NCBI GenBank assembly: GCA_016873775.1
Contig: VGWC01000009.1
Location: 1 to 52,305, forward strand
Direction of reading: 5' to 3'
From: Ignavibacteria bacterium
GTDB taxonomy: Bacteria; Bacteroidota; Ignavibacteria; UBA10030; F1-140-MAGs086
DNA: 52,305 nucleotides
Within the stretch, counting starts at the first letter, position 1, and every line of letters begins with the position of its first letter. Position numbers and translations under genes: made by a program. The notes below the pieces were generated by a model, which searched no databases, was not told the DNA's origin, and was given only the letters and a program-made list of their open reading frames with translations. Below are positions 26,017-35,036 of this stretch, piece after piece.

Positions 26017-29000
26017 TCATTCTTCCGTTGCAAGCGTTGCAGACTCGACCGTGTTTTCGCTTTGGAATTTTACGGCAACGATTTTCGAAATTCCATCTTC
26101 TTCCATCGTAACACCATACAACGTATTTGCGGCTTCCATTGTGCGCTTATTATGGGTAACAACGATAAATTGCGTATTGTCCGAAAATTTTTTAAGTAAT
26201 CGTGTAAATCGGTCAATGTTCAAATCATCCAACGGCGCATCTACTTCGTCGAGAATACAAAACGGACTTGGCTTTACAAGATAGATCGCAAAGAGCAACG
26301 CAATCGCAGTCAATGTTTTTTCGCCGCCAGAGAGTAAATCAACAGATGTTGGACGTTTCCCGCGCGGTTTTGCGACAATTGCAATTCCACATTCCAGCAC
26401 ATCGGTGTTTTCTTCCAAATGTAAATCGCTTTCATCTCCTTCATCAAACAGTGTTTTAAAAATTGAAATAAAATTTTCACGAATCTTTGTGAACGTTGAA
26501 AGAAATTTTTCCTGCGCCGTTGCGTTAATTTCCTGTATTGTTTCCTTCAATGTTTTTTCCGAAGCAAGCAAATCGTCCCGTTGCTTCATGAGAAAATCGT
26601 GCCGCTCTTTTTCGACACCGTACTGTTCAAATGCTTCAAAGTTCACGCTTCCGAGTGAAGTCAGTTTTTCATTTGCCTTCTGAATTTCCTCTCGCAATAT
26701 CTCCACCGACGGCTCTTCCTCCGAAAAAGTTTTTATTGCAAGTTCAACAGATAGTTCGTTGCGGGCGCGTTCCTTCAAATGTTCGATATGTAATTTTTTT
26801 TCTGCAATCGCTAATTCCAGTTCGTGAACAGAACTCAACGAATATTCGTGTAATCGCCGTTGTTCTTTCACTGACGATTCGCGCTCTTCAAGTATTTTTC
26901 GCGTTCGATGATATTCAACTTCAAGTACAGATTTCTCTTGCTCTGCCGCAACAAAACGAAGATGCGTTCGTTCCCATTCATCCGCAACATTCTGCATTTC
27001 CTTCGCTTGCGTTTGCACCTCTTTTTTCGCCGCATGCATTTCCTGCGCAGCGCGTTGAAGTAGAACAACTGCTTCAGCAATCGTTTGCTTGCAATGCTTC
27101 ATTTCCAGCAACATATTTTTCCGTTCTCCTTCCAGTTCGACAAGCGAAATATTTGCGTGCTGCGTTTTTTCCGCATGCCGTTGTCGCTCGTGTTCACGTT
27201 GCGATAGAAAATGACGCGCTTCTATAACCGACGCTTCTTTTTCCGTTTTATGCTCTTCAAGAATTTCAAGTTCTCGTTGCAATTTCCAAATCGTTTCTTC
27301 AAGCCGTTGTATATCAACGCGCAATCGTTCCCGTTCACTGATGGTGTTTTCGCGTGCATCTTCGGCGTGTTTTTTTTCAAACGCAACTTGCGCAATTCGT
27401 GTTTCCGTTTGCGCCAACTCGCGCTCGATTTCTTTCACTTCATCGTGCATTGCTTTCATATCAAACGATGCAACGTTCTGCTCTTTCATTCCCAATAAAC
27501 GCTGCAATTCATTCTTTTCCTGCAGAAATTTTACAACTTCATTTTGCAACGCATCTATCTGACTTTGTTTTCCAATCAGTACACCCTCTTCTTGACGAAG
27601 ACTACCGCCACGACGAAAACCATTTTGTGTTATGAGTTGACCATCTTTGGAAACACAGCGAATAGTTGGAAATTCTTCAAAAAGTTCTTTTGCTTCTAAA
27701 ATATCATTGACAACAAACACATCGCCAAGCAACAACGCAACGACTGAGCGAATTGTTTCATCGCATTCTATGTTGTTCAGTATGTTTCGAGATTCCCCAG
27801 CAAACGTCGGATGAAACGGTTGTATTTTATCAAGACATACAAAGGTTACTTTTCCTTTGTGTTCGTTCCAAAGAATTTCAATAGCGCGTTCAACATCGCT
27901 TTCAGTTTTCGCAACGAGAAATTCACGTGCATCCCCCATCACGGTATCTACGGCTACGCGATATTCGTCCGACGTTCGAATGAGTTCTGCAAGCGGCATC
28001 AGTTGAGTTTTCCACTGTTCGTGCGAAAGTAAAAATTTTGCTCCTTCCGAAAGTCCTTCATTCCGTTCAACAAGTCCTTTTAAAAAATCAATGCGACTTT
28101 GTCGTTGATGAATCGCATGTTCGGTATCTATGACGTTCCGTTGAAGTTGTTCAAGTTCTTTTTGAACACCGGCTCGAATATTTTCTTTTTCAAAAAACGA
28201 ATGCTCTGCTTCAGAAAATTTGAAACGGAGTTCGTGCGCGCGTGTCGTAAGTTCTTTATACAAATCATTCAGTGATGCAACTTTTTGCGAGTATTGTTCA
28301 ATGTGTTTTTCGAGTCGTTCCTGATGTTGTTCTGCGGCTCGCATCTGCGTGTTAAATTTCTCCAACTCTGTTTGTTTCGTTGTCGTCGTGCGCAATGCAT
28401 CAAAGAGAGAGTCGTTCGCCGATTGGAGAATTTGTTTTGCCGCAATTTCTTCTCGTTCAATGTGCTTGAGTTCCATCGAAACCGATTCGGAAAATTCTTT
28501 TGCTTTTAACAGTTTCATTTCGAGGATAGATTGCTGTTCATCAAGCGATGTACTTTTTTCTTCACTTTGTCTCTTTTGAACTTCTAACGATTGTTGTTCG
28601 TTCTGAAAACGTAGAATGTTCTGCTCAAGCGAAGAACTTCGTTCCGTTGCAAGCACTTTGCGTTCTTCGAGCGAATGAAGTTCATCTCGTATACGTTGAA
28701 CATTATTCGATACGCTTGCAAGGTTGTGTTCCAGCGAGCGTGAAGATTGAAGGATTGCATCGATGTTCTGTTCTTCCGTTTGCAACGAAGCATCAATTGT
28801 AATTTTTTCAGAACGCACTCGTTCTAATTGTAATTCGAGAGGTGAAAGTTCATAGAGTGCAGTATTGAATTCGAGTTCTAAAAAATTGCGTTCGAATTGT
28901 TGCAACAATGTTTTCAATTCGTGAAAACGCTCCGCTTTTTTCGCTTGACGATGCAACGAATTCACTGTTGATTGAACTTCTTTGATGATATCGTTGACGC

Positions 29001-29568
29001 GCAACAAATCGTTTTGCACATCTTCTAATTTTCTTGATGCAATTTTTCTGCTGTGTTTGTATTTTGTTACACCGGCGGCTTCTTCGAATAAGCGACGACG
29101 TTCATCTGTTCGGTCGCTCAAAATTGTTTCCACCATTTTCAGTTCAATCACCGAATACGCATTCGCGCCCATCCCTGTATCCATAAAAAGATTGAGAATA
29201 TCTTTCAAACGACACAACGATTTGTTCAACAAATATTCGCTTTCTCCCGAACGATACATTCGACGCGTAATCGTTACCTCAGAATAATCGGAAGGCAAAA
29301 TTCCTTTGGTATTTTCAATCGTAAGTGATGCTTCGGTAAATCCTAATGGTTTACGGGATTTTGTTCCGTTGAAAATAACATCTTCCATTTTTGAACTCCG
29401 CAATGTGCTGGTTCGTTGTTCCCCCAACGTCCATCGAATTGCATCAACTATATTCGTTTTACCGCAACCGTTGGGTCCAACAATTGCTGTAATGCCGTCA
29501 TCAAACCGCAAGCGAACTTTTTGTGCAAACGATTTAAAACCGAATATTTCCAATTGAGATAAGTACAT
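26017..29568 (-). CDS. smc: Chromosome segregation protein SMC
   Basis: 1183-residue condensin ATPase. The head begins with Walker A GPNGCGKTN (about 32-40) and ends with the ABC signature LLSGGEKTLTAIALL and Walker B ILDEVDAPLDD. Two long coiled coils are separated by the hinge (about 520-670, with SEGAKFLLSHEQW and GDAREFLVAKTESD). The Q-loop region TLGEQRTSTLRSSKMEDVIFNG is intact. It is full length with no breaks. It follows the GH2-like gene by 14 bases. The kleisin partners ScpA/ScpB are not in this window. Confidence 0.97.
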   Translation of the reverse strand: MYLSQLEIFGFKSFAQKVRLRFDDGITAIVGPNGCGKTNIVDAIRWTLGEQRTSTLRSSKMEDVIFNGTKSRKPLGFTEASLTIENTKGILPSDYSEVTITRRMYRSGESEYLLNKSLCRLKDILNLFMDTGMGANAYSVIELKMVETILSDRTDERRRLFEEAAGVTKYKHSRKIASRKLEDVQNDLLRVNDIIKEVQSTVNSLHRQAKKAERFHELKTLLQQFERNFLELEFNTALYELSPLELQLERVRSEKITIDASLQTEEQNIDAILQSSRSLEHNLASVSNNVQRIRDELHSLEERKVLATERSSSLEQNILRFQNEQQSLEVQKRQSEEKSTSLDEQQSILEMKLLKAKEFSESVSMELKHIEREEIAAKQILQSANDSLFDALRTTTTKQTELEKFNTQMRAAEQHQERLEKHIEQYSQKVASLNDLYKELTTRAHELRFKFSEAEHSFFEKENIRAGVQKELEQLQRNVIDTEHAIHQRQSRIDFLKGLVERNEGLSEGAKFLLSHEQWKTQLMPLAELIRTSDEYRVAVDTVMGDAREFLVAKTESDVERAIEILWNEHKGKVTFVCLDKIQPFHPTFAGESRNILNNIECDETIRSVVALLLGDVFVVNDILEAKELFEEFPTIRCVSKDGQLITQNGFRRGGSLRQEEGVLIGKQSQIDALQNEVVKFLQEKNELQRLLGMKEQNVASFDMKAMHDEVKEIERELAQTETRIAQVAFEKKHAEDARENTISERERLRVDIQRLEETIWKLQRELEILEEHKTEKEASVIEARHFLSQREHERQRHAEKTQHANISLVELEGERKNMLLEMKHCKQTIAEAVVLLQRAAQEMHAAKKEVQTQAKEMQNVADEWERTHLRFVAAEQEKSVLEVEYHRTRKILEERESSVKEQRRLHEYSLSSVHELELAIAEKKLHIEHLKERARNELSVELAIKTFSEEEPSVEILREEIQKANEKLTSLGSVNFEAFEQYGVEKERHDFLMKQRDDLLASEKTLKETIQEINATAQEKFLSTFTKIRENFISIFKTLFDEGDESDLHLEENTDVLECGIAIVAKPRGKRPTSVDLLSGGEKTLTAIALLFAIYLVKPSPFCILDEVDAPLDDLNIDRFTRLLKKFSDNTQFIVVTHNKRTMEAANTLYGVTMEEDGISKIVAVKFQSENTVESATLATEE

Positions 29569-29582
29569 AGAGAGAAATACAA

Positions 29583-32183
29583 TTAGTTTCCGCTCTGTGT
29601 GAGGGAAAGCATATAGCGAAGATACGCAGAAGTGGATTGCGTGTAGTCATAATAACTGTACGTTGCCATAACAACGAGTGCAATCAAAATTATTCCAACG
29701 ACGTACACACGCGAAGGAATCATATCGTACACAACGGCAACACCTTTCAAAATGCGTTGCACAATCCAAATCTTCGTCAGTAGCAACAGAAGGAATACCG
29801 GAAAAACATAAAGAGAATTTTCCAGAATACGGTACATCACCATTCCAACTGGGATAAAAACGATAAATGGCAATAATGACCAAACGGTAATTTCATACGC
29901 GTGCAAAAAATATACTTTACTGCGGCGGAAAAGCGAGAAAAATTTGACGACAGTTGTCATCAAGAAAAACACAGCGATAAAAAGAAGTGTGAACCACAGT
30001 ATTGCCATTGGAGGATTCCAAACAATGCGAACAACATGTACTTTCAACGCATCGGAAATCAACAGATGGGAAAGCAACACATCAACAAAAAGCGAATCGC
30101 GGTAATGAAATAAAATACTGGAAAGGAGTACTGCCATCGTCATTGCAAGCACTATTGTTATGATAATTGTTTGCCCGAAAGAAATTATTCTCCGGTCGCG
30201 AACGTCAGCAAAAAAATTATACGTTCGAAAGAGTGAACGATTGACGTTGTCGCGAAAATGTCTGTTTCTATTGTAAAAAAATGCAAACAATATTAACAAA
30301 CCGAGACCCGCAACAACATACGTCATTGGAGAGGTAAAAGAATAATTGCCTACAGGCAGCGCAGAAACTTTTTCTCCAAGATACATTACGCGCAAATGTT
30401 CATACGCTGTTCGCTTTTCGCGAGATTCGGTAACGATACCGTGCGTGAACAAATACGGGTTTTCAGAATGCACAGAAATAGAAGGACGGTCCCCGCGCCA
30501 ATCATTGAATGACCATAACATAACTCCTGCGAGATGCAAACTTTTCGTTCCTTCAAGGAAGAATTGAAATACACGTGCTTGCGCTTCATACGAATGTGGG
30601 TCGCTGGAACCTCGTCTGTTCCCCGGTTCAACATTGCGTCCGTAATAAGCGAGGATCGTCGGTTTTCTGATTTGTTCAATTCTATTTTTCAGTACATTTT
30701 TTTTCTCCAAATTATTCCATTGCGAAATATTCAGTACCGAAAAATCCATTTCATCTTCACAATAATTGTTCTGGATGTTGCTTGTTGCAAAGTACAATGG
30801 ACGTTCATCAATTCCATGAATTGCATTTTTAAATGTATTAACAATCTCACACGCTGTAGCAGAACTGAATTCAATATCATCTCCAATTCCATACGCAAGT
30901 AACGAAGGATGGTTAACGTCGCGTTCCGCCATTTCCTTCGCAATTGCTTCTCCTGTTACCAAAAAATCATCATTCTCAAAGATTTCAAACGGCACTTTTG
31001 CAATGGGCAATTCCTCCAACACAAATAAACCGTATTTATCGCACAACGAAAGAAAATACGGATGCGGAGTTCTGTTTGCAACACGAACAAGATTGATGCC
31101 GGCATTCTTCATCAATGCAACATCTTTTTCCATCGCTGCGTACGTTAAAGCAGAACCGAATTGGGGATGGTCTTCGAACCAAACAATTCCTTTCAAGCGA
31201 TACAAGGAATCATTGAGAAAGATATTTGTTTCCTTCATTGAAACGGCGAGTATTCCGTAATTGAATTTATATTCATCAATGAGCACTGGCATTTCTAACG
31301 GAGGAAATAAAATACTGCAATGCACTTCGTATAAAAAAGGAGTTTCAGGAGACCATAGTTGTGGAAAATCAATTCCTAAAGACAATGAATATTCCGCAGA
31401 ATGATTGTCTTCCGGTATCAAAATAAACGACGTGCTTTTAGCAATCAAAAAATTTGTTGCCTTTTCATAAACCTCGACAAAAAGCATCGGTGCATACTTT
31501 TTATTCCCTTCTTGCGTTTGCGTACGTACAAATCCCTGATTGCGTACTAGTGAACGTACTGTTATCGTCGCCGATTCTTTTGACAATGAAATTTTACTGC
31601 GCGCAGTTATTTTTTCAATTGAAAACTTTGGAGTAAACAACAGAAAGATATCACGAAAGATACCACCATAGTTTTTCCAACCACCAACTTGCTGACGCAA
31701 GGGAACCGTATTGCGTGCGTTCAATTCATTATCAACATACACGACTATCGTGTTGTTACCTCCAAGTTGCAAAACATTTTTTTCGAGCACAAACGAAAAC
31801 GATGTTGTTCCCCCAATATGTCTTCCGACAAAATGTTCGTTGACAAAAATTTCACAAAAATAATTTATTCCTGCGCAAAAAAGTTCGGCAGAAAAATTAT
31901 CCAACATTTCCGAAGAAACATGAAAAGAACGACGTAACCATACTTTTCCTGTTCCATCATACGCGCTCGGAATTTTTACATTGTTCCACGAAGTTTTTTC
32001 ATCAACCGAATATTCCCATGTTCCGGAAAGGTCAATGACGTGCCGCGTAGATGAACCGGAAAACATCCCATCTTCTGTTGCAAGACGCGAACGTTCACCA
32101 TTTTCCAAAAATGTAACTTGCGCATCACTCAAAGTCATTGACATAAAGAATAGCGCAACGATAAAACAGATATATGTATTCAA
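29583..32183 (-). CDS. GH2-like protein lacking catalytic glutamates, fused to a membrane domain
   Basis: 866 residues. A signal peptide (1-21) leads into a GH2 sugar-binding domain (about 45-185, with GVDSTE-like IGGTTSFSF), an Ig-like domain (about 190-310) and a TIM-barrel (about 315-605). The barrel keeps KGIVWFEDHP, MKNAGINLVRVAN and RDVNHPSLLAYGIG. However, the acid/base position, normally NE, reads DD (435-436), and the nucleophile, normally Glu in TEYG, is Tyr (KPTILAYYG, 513). Both catalytic carboxylates of the family thus appear to be missing. The last 250 residues hold about six transmembrane helices (starting near 620, 670, 724, 765, 790 and 826). A membrane-anchored carbohydrate-binding or sensing role is inference. 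Adjacent to smc. Confidence 0.8.
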   Translation of the reverse strand: MNTYICFIVALFFMSMTLSDAQVTFLENGERSRLATEDGMFSGSSTRHVIDLSGTWEYSVDEKTSWNNVKIPSAYDGTGKVWLRRSFHVSSEMLDNFSAELFCAGINYFCEIFVNEHFVGRHIGGTTSFSFVLEKNVLQLGGNNTIVVYVDNELNARNTVPLRQQVGGWKNYGGIFRDIFLLFTPKFSIEKITARSKISLSKESATITVRSLVRNQGFVRTQTQEGNKKYAPMLFVEVYEKATNFLIAKSTSFILIPEDNHSAEYSLSLGIDFPQLWSPETPFLYEVHCSILFPPLEMPVLIDEYKFNYGILAVSMKETNIFLNDSLYRLKGIVWFEDHPQFGSALTYAAMEKDVALMKNAGINLVRVANRTPHPYFLSLCDKYGLFVLEELPIAKVPFEIFENDDFLVTGEAIAKEMAERDVNHPSLLAYGIGDDIEFSSATACEIVNTFKNAIHGIDERPLYFATSNIQNNYCEDEMDFSVLNISQWNNLEKKNVLKNRIEQIRKPTILAYYGRNVEPGNRRGSSDPHSYEAQARVFQFFLEGTKSLHLAGVMLWSFNDWRGDRPSISVHSENPYLFTHGIVTESREKRTAYEHLRVMYLGEKVSALPVGNYSFTSPMTYVVAGLGLLILFAFFYNRNRHFRDNVNRSLFRTYNFFADVRDRRIISFGQTIIITIVLAMTMAVLLSSILFHYRDSLFVDVLLSHLLISDALKVHVVRIVWNPPMAILWFTLLFIAVFFLMTTVVKFFSLFRRSKVYFLHAYEITVWSLLPFIVFIPVGMVMYRILENSLYVFPVFLLLLLTKIWIVQRILKGVAVVYDMIPSRVYVVGIILIALVVMATYSYYDYTQSTSAYLRYMLSLTQSGN

Positions 32184-32328
32184 CGAGGAATGCTTTTTAT
32201 ATAGAGAAGGGAATAAACGGAAAATAGAAAAAACTCTTCATCAAAATCGGCGGAAAATATAGCAATTTTCGTAGGGGGAAACAACGCAAGGAGAAAAGAA
32301 AATAATAAGAATTTACTCATTCTTTGTG

Positions 32329-33396
32329 TTATGCGCCCTCTCCTAATTTGGCTGCAGTATCAGCAAGTTTCAGCTGGTCGAAGATTTCTTTGAGGTCGCC
32401 GTCAATGATTCTATCAAGATTGTACAGTGTTAATCCGATGCGATGGTCGGTGAGACGATTTTGTGGAAAATTATATGTGCGGATTTTATCGCTGCGGTCG
32501 CCGCTTTTTACCATCAGTTTCCGCTGCGAAGAAATGGAACTTGCTTGTTTTTCGACTTCTATATCGTACAATTTGGATTTCAACATCTTCATTGCTCGGT
32601 TACGATTTCCTAATTGTGTTCGTTCCGTCTGGCACGTTACAACTAACCCCGAAGGAATATGCGTGAGGATAACTTTGGTTTCGACTTTATTTACATTTTG
32701 ACCGCCTGCTCCCCCGCTACGTGCTGTTTCTATTTTTATGTCGCTTTCTTTTATTGTGATTTCTATGTCTTCAACTTCGGGCAGCACAGCAACAGTGACA
32801 GCGGAAGTGTGAACTCTCCCCTGTGCTTCCGTTTCGGGAACACGCTGCACACGATGAACTCCGCTTTCAAATTTCAAACTTCCATACGCATTATCTCCGG
32901 TCAATTGAAAAATCACTTCCTTAAATCCACCAAGTCCCGTATCATTCCAATCAAGAAGTTCAACTTTCCATCGTTGCTTTTCGGAAAAGCGAGAATACAT
33001 TCTGAATAAATCCGCAACGAATAATGCGCTTTCTTCTCCTCCCGTTCCCGCGCGAATTTCAACGATACAATTTTTATCATCGTTCGGGTCTTTGGGAATG
33101 AGAAGTGTTTTCAGTTCTTCTTCGACTTTGGGAATGCGTATTTGCAAATCGTCAAATTCGAGTTGCGTCATTTCTTTCATCTCTGCATCGGAAAAGTTTT
33201 CGAGCATTTCTTTCACGCTTTCCATTTCCGCAATAACTTTTTTATACTCTTCAAACTTGCGAACAATTTCTTCGATGCCGCGCTGCTCTTTACTTAATTC
33301 CCGAAATTGATTTTGATTCGTAATGACTTCCGGTGATGAAAGTAAATCGTTCAATTCGTGATAGCGTTCTTCTATGTTCTGTAGTTTGTCAAACAT
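32329..33396 (-). CDS. prfA: Peptide chain release factor 1
   Basis: Reads UAA and UAG in the ribosomal A site and triggers peptide release. 355 residues. The codon-recognition tripeptide reads PET (in [14 protein letters not shown]), a PxT form that marks RF1 rather than RF2, which has SPF. The catalytic GGQ sits in [14 protein letters not shown], with neighbouring [16 protein letters not shown]. The ATG at 33396 lies 145 bases and one strand-run from the GH2-like gene. Its 5' leader borders repeat-like DNA and a divergently placed tRNA gene. Confidence 0.97.
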   Translation of the reverse strand: MFDKLQNIEERYHELNDLLSSPEVITNQNQFRELSKEQRGIEEIVRKFEEYKKVIAEMESVKEMLENFSDAEMKEMTQLEFDDLQIRIPKVEEELKTLLIPKDPNDDKNCIVEIRAGTGGEESALFVADLFRMYSRFSEKQRWKVELLDWNDTGLGGFKEVIFQLTGDNAYGSLKFESGVHRVQRVPETEAQGRVHTSAVTVAVLPEVEDIEITIKESDIKIETARSGGAGGQNVNKVETKVILTHIPSGLVVTCQTERTQLGNRNRAMKMLKSKLYDIEVEKQASSISSQRKLMVKSGDRSDKIRTYNFPQNRLTDHRIGLTLYNLDRIIDGDLKEIFDQLKLADTAAKLGEGA

Positions 33397-33499
33397 TTGT
33401 TCGTTGTTCGTTGAGCGTGGTTCGTGATTCGTTATTTGGGTATCGAAGTAAATTCAATTAGTACTATGAATTGAAACCTCTGAAAAAGTATGGAGCAAC

Positions 33500-33527
33500 G
33501 TCATGCTGAGCGCAACGAAGTCTTGAC
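33500..33527. repeat. Single-arm REP-like element
   Basis: GTCATGCTGAGCGCAACGAA continues to CTTGAC, and its two ends are mutually complementary (GTCA/TGAC). It resembles one arm of the element at 3468 and the GTCATTGCGAGCG element at 47426. It lies between prfA and the tRNA gene. Confidence 0.5.
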
Positions 33528-33617
33528 TTTACGATACGTTTTCTTATTTCTTCTTTTCTTTATTGATTGTAATTTGTATCTTTTCCGCGCAAAATTTTTT
33601 CAATAATGCTTTGCATC

Positions 33618-33691
33618 GGACGATTAGCTCAGTTGGTTAGAGCGTACGGTTCACATCCGTAAGGTCGAAGGTTCGAGCCCCTCATCGTCCA
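33618..33691 (+). tRNA. tRNA-Val (anticodon CAC)
   Basis: A complete 74-base cloverleaf: acceptor GGACGAT pairing with ATCGTCC, D arm GCTC/GAGC, anticodon stem TACGG/CCGTA around the loop TTCACAT, a 5-base variable loop AGGTC, T arm with TTCGAGC, and discriminator A. Positions 34-36 are CAC, reading GUG valine codons. The T stem has one A-C mismatch. CCA is not encoded and must be added enzymatically. It is the only tRNA in the window and stands alone. Confidence 0.96.
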
Positions 33692-33695
33692 CACT

Positions 33696-33763
33696 GTTGT
33701 TCGTTAATGGTTAATAGTTATATGTTAATTGATAATCTAATAACCAATAACTATTAACAAAGA
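33696..33763. repeat. Low-complexity inverted repeat after the tRNA gene
   Basis: GTTCGTTAATGGTTAATAGT at 33698 is mirrored by ATAACTATTAACAAAGAAC near 33743-33761, with AT-rich TTAATTGATAATC between. Composition matches the GTTATTAGT-style repeats at 2795 and 50997. It may act as a transcription stop between the tRNA and the convergent kbl gene. Confidence 0.6.
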
Positions 33764-33767
33764 ACGC

Positions 33768-34985
33768 TCAACCAATCACACCCATCTTCTTCCCTACTTT
33801 TTCAAACACATTCAGCGCGTCGTTTATATCTTTTCTTGATAGTGCAGCAGAAATTTGTGTTCTGAGTCGCGCTTCACCTTTCGGCACAACGGGAAACCAC
33901 AATCCTTTTATAAACACACCGTGCTTCAACATCATCGCGCTCATATCTTGTGCAAGTGCCGCTTCTCCAAGCATTATCGGGACAATCGGATGTTCGCCTT
34001 CCAAAATTTTGAAACCGAGTTTTACGATTTCTTTGCGGAAGTACGCTGTGTTTTCGTGCAGTTTTGTTACGAGCGACATATCGCTTGTAAGTAAATCGAA
34101 TGCGGCTTTTGCCCCAAATACTATTGATGGAGGAAGTGAATTGGAAAATGTGTACGGACGTGATTTCTGCCGCAAGTACGAAATGATTTCTTTTGTTGAA
34201 GATATGTAACCGCCTGCCGCCCCGCCGATTGCTTTTCCTAACGTTCCGGTAATCACATCTATTTTTTTCAAAACATTTTTTGCTTCCGGCGTTCCTCTTC
34301 CGGTCTTTCCGCAAACACCGATTGCGTGAGAATCATCAACAAAAACAAGCGCGTTGTATCGTTTTGCAAGTTCGACAATTTTCGGTAGCGGCGCTAAATC
34401 TCCTTCCATACTGAACACGCCATCGGTTACAATTATTTTGAAACGATAGTTTGCATTCTTATCTGCTTCGAGAAGTTGCTCCAAATGATTCATATCGGCG
34501 TGGTTGTAAATTTTTTTGTCCACAACTTCCGATTTACACAAACGCTGTCCATCAATTATACTTGCGTGATTGAGTTTATCGCTATAGAGAACATCTTTAT
34601 AATTTTCACAACCAAGTTTCTCGTTGGTGACTGAAGCAAAAAATCCTTCATTCGCAGCGAAGCATGAGGAAAATAAAATCGTGTCTTCCGTTCCGACAAA
34701 TTTAGAAATCGTTTTCTCCAACTCGTAATGAATGTCTTGTGTTCCGCAAAGAAATCGCACAGACGCTACGCCGTAACCATATTTCTTTATTCCTTCAATC
34801 GCCGCTTTCTTCACAACTGGATGATTGGAAAGTCCGAGATAATTGTTTGATGCGAGCATCATTACGTCTTTGCCTTTTATTTTTACGCGCGCACCTTGAG
34901 GACTTTCAAATGCAGTTTCGTATTTGAACGTTTTTAGTTGCTGGAGATTTTTGAGTTCAGAAGAAATTATTTCGGAAATGTTCAT
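33768..34985 (-). CDS. kbl: Glycine C-acetyltransferase (2-amino-3-ketobutyrate CoA ligase)
   Basis: PLP enzyme of the alpha-oxoamine synthase family that cleaves 2-amino-3-oxobutyrate with CoA to glycine and acetyl-CoA. 405 residues. The substrate-side motif is ASNNYLGLSNHP; the PLP region has HASIIDGQRL, FVDDSHAIGVCG and the Schiff-base Lys in GTLGKAIGGAAGGY. The C-terminal FPVVPKGEARLRTQISAAL agrees with Kbl rather than with 8-amino-7-oxononanoate synthase, though BioF-like paralogues are close. The dehydrogenase encoded 51 bases upstream would supply its substrate from threonine, which supports this call. Confidence 0.9.
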   Translation of the reverse strand: MNISEIISSELKNLQQLKTFKYETAFESPQGARVKIKGKDVMMLASNNYLGLSNHPVVKKAAIEGIKKYGYGVASVRFLCGTQDIHYELEKTISKFVGTEDTILFSSCFAANEGFFASVTNEKLGCENYKDVLYSDKLNHASIIDGQRLCKSEVVDKKIYNHADMNHLEQLLEADKNANYRFKIIVTDGVFSMEGDLAPLPKIVELAKRYNALVFVDDSHAIGVCGKTGRGTPEAKNVLKKIDVITGTLGKAIGGAAGGYISSTKEIISYLRQKSRPYTFSNSLPPSIVFGAKAAFDLLTSDMSLVTKLHENTAYFRKEIVKLGFKILEGEHPIVPIMLGEAALAQDMSAMMLKHGVFIKGLWFPVVPKGEARLRTQISAALSRKDINDALNVFEKVGKKMGVIG

Positions 34986-35036
34986 AATATTGATTCATTT
35001 AAACATTGAATCATTGACTCAATGATGAAATTTAGT

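Noticed and set aside
26268-29557. Many plus-strand frames opposite smc
   Set aside because: They are Phe/Ser/Cys-rich mirror frames of coiled-coil codons with no recognisable domain.
35004-35024. Inverted repeat between kbl and the dehydrogenase gene as terminator
   Set aside because: The arms are short, the loop alternatives conflict, and no T-run follows; the two genes are more likely co-transcribed.
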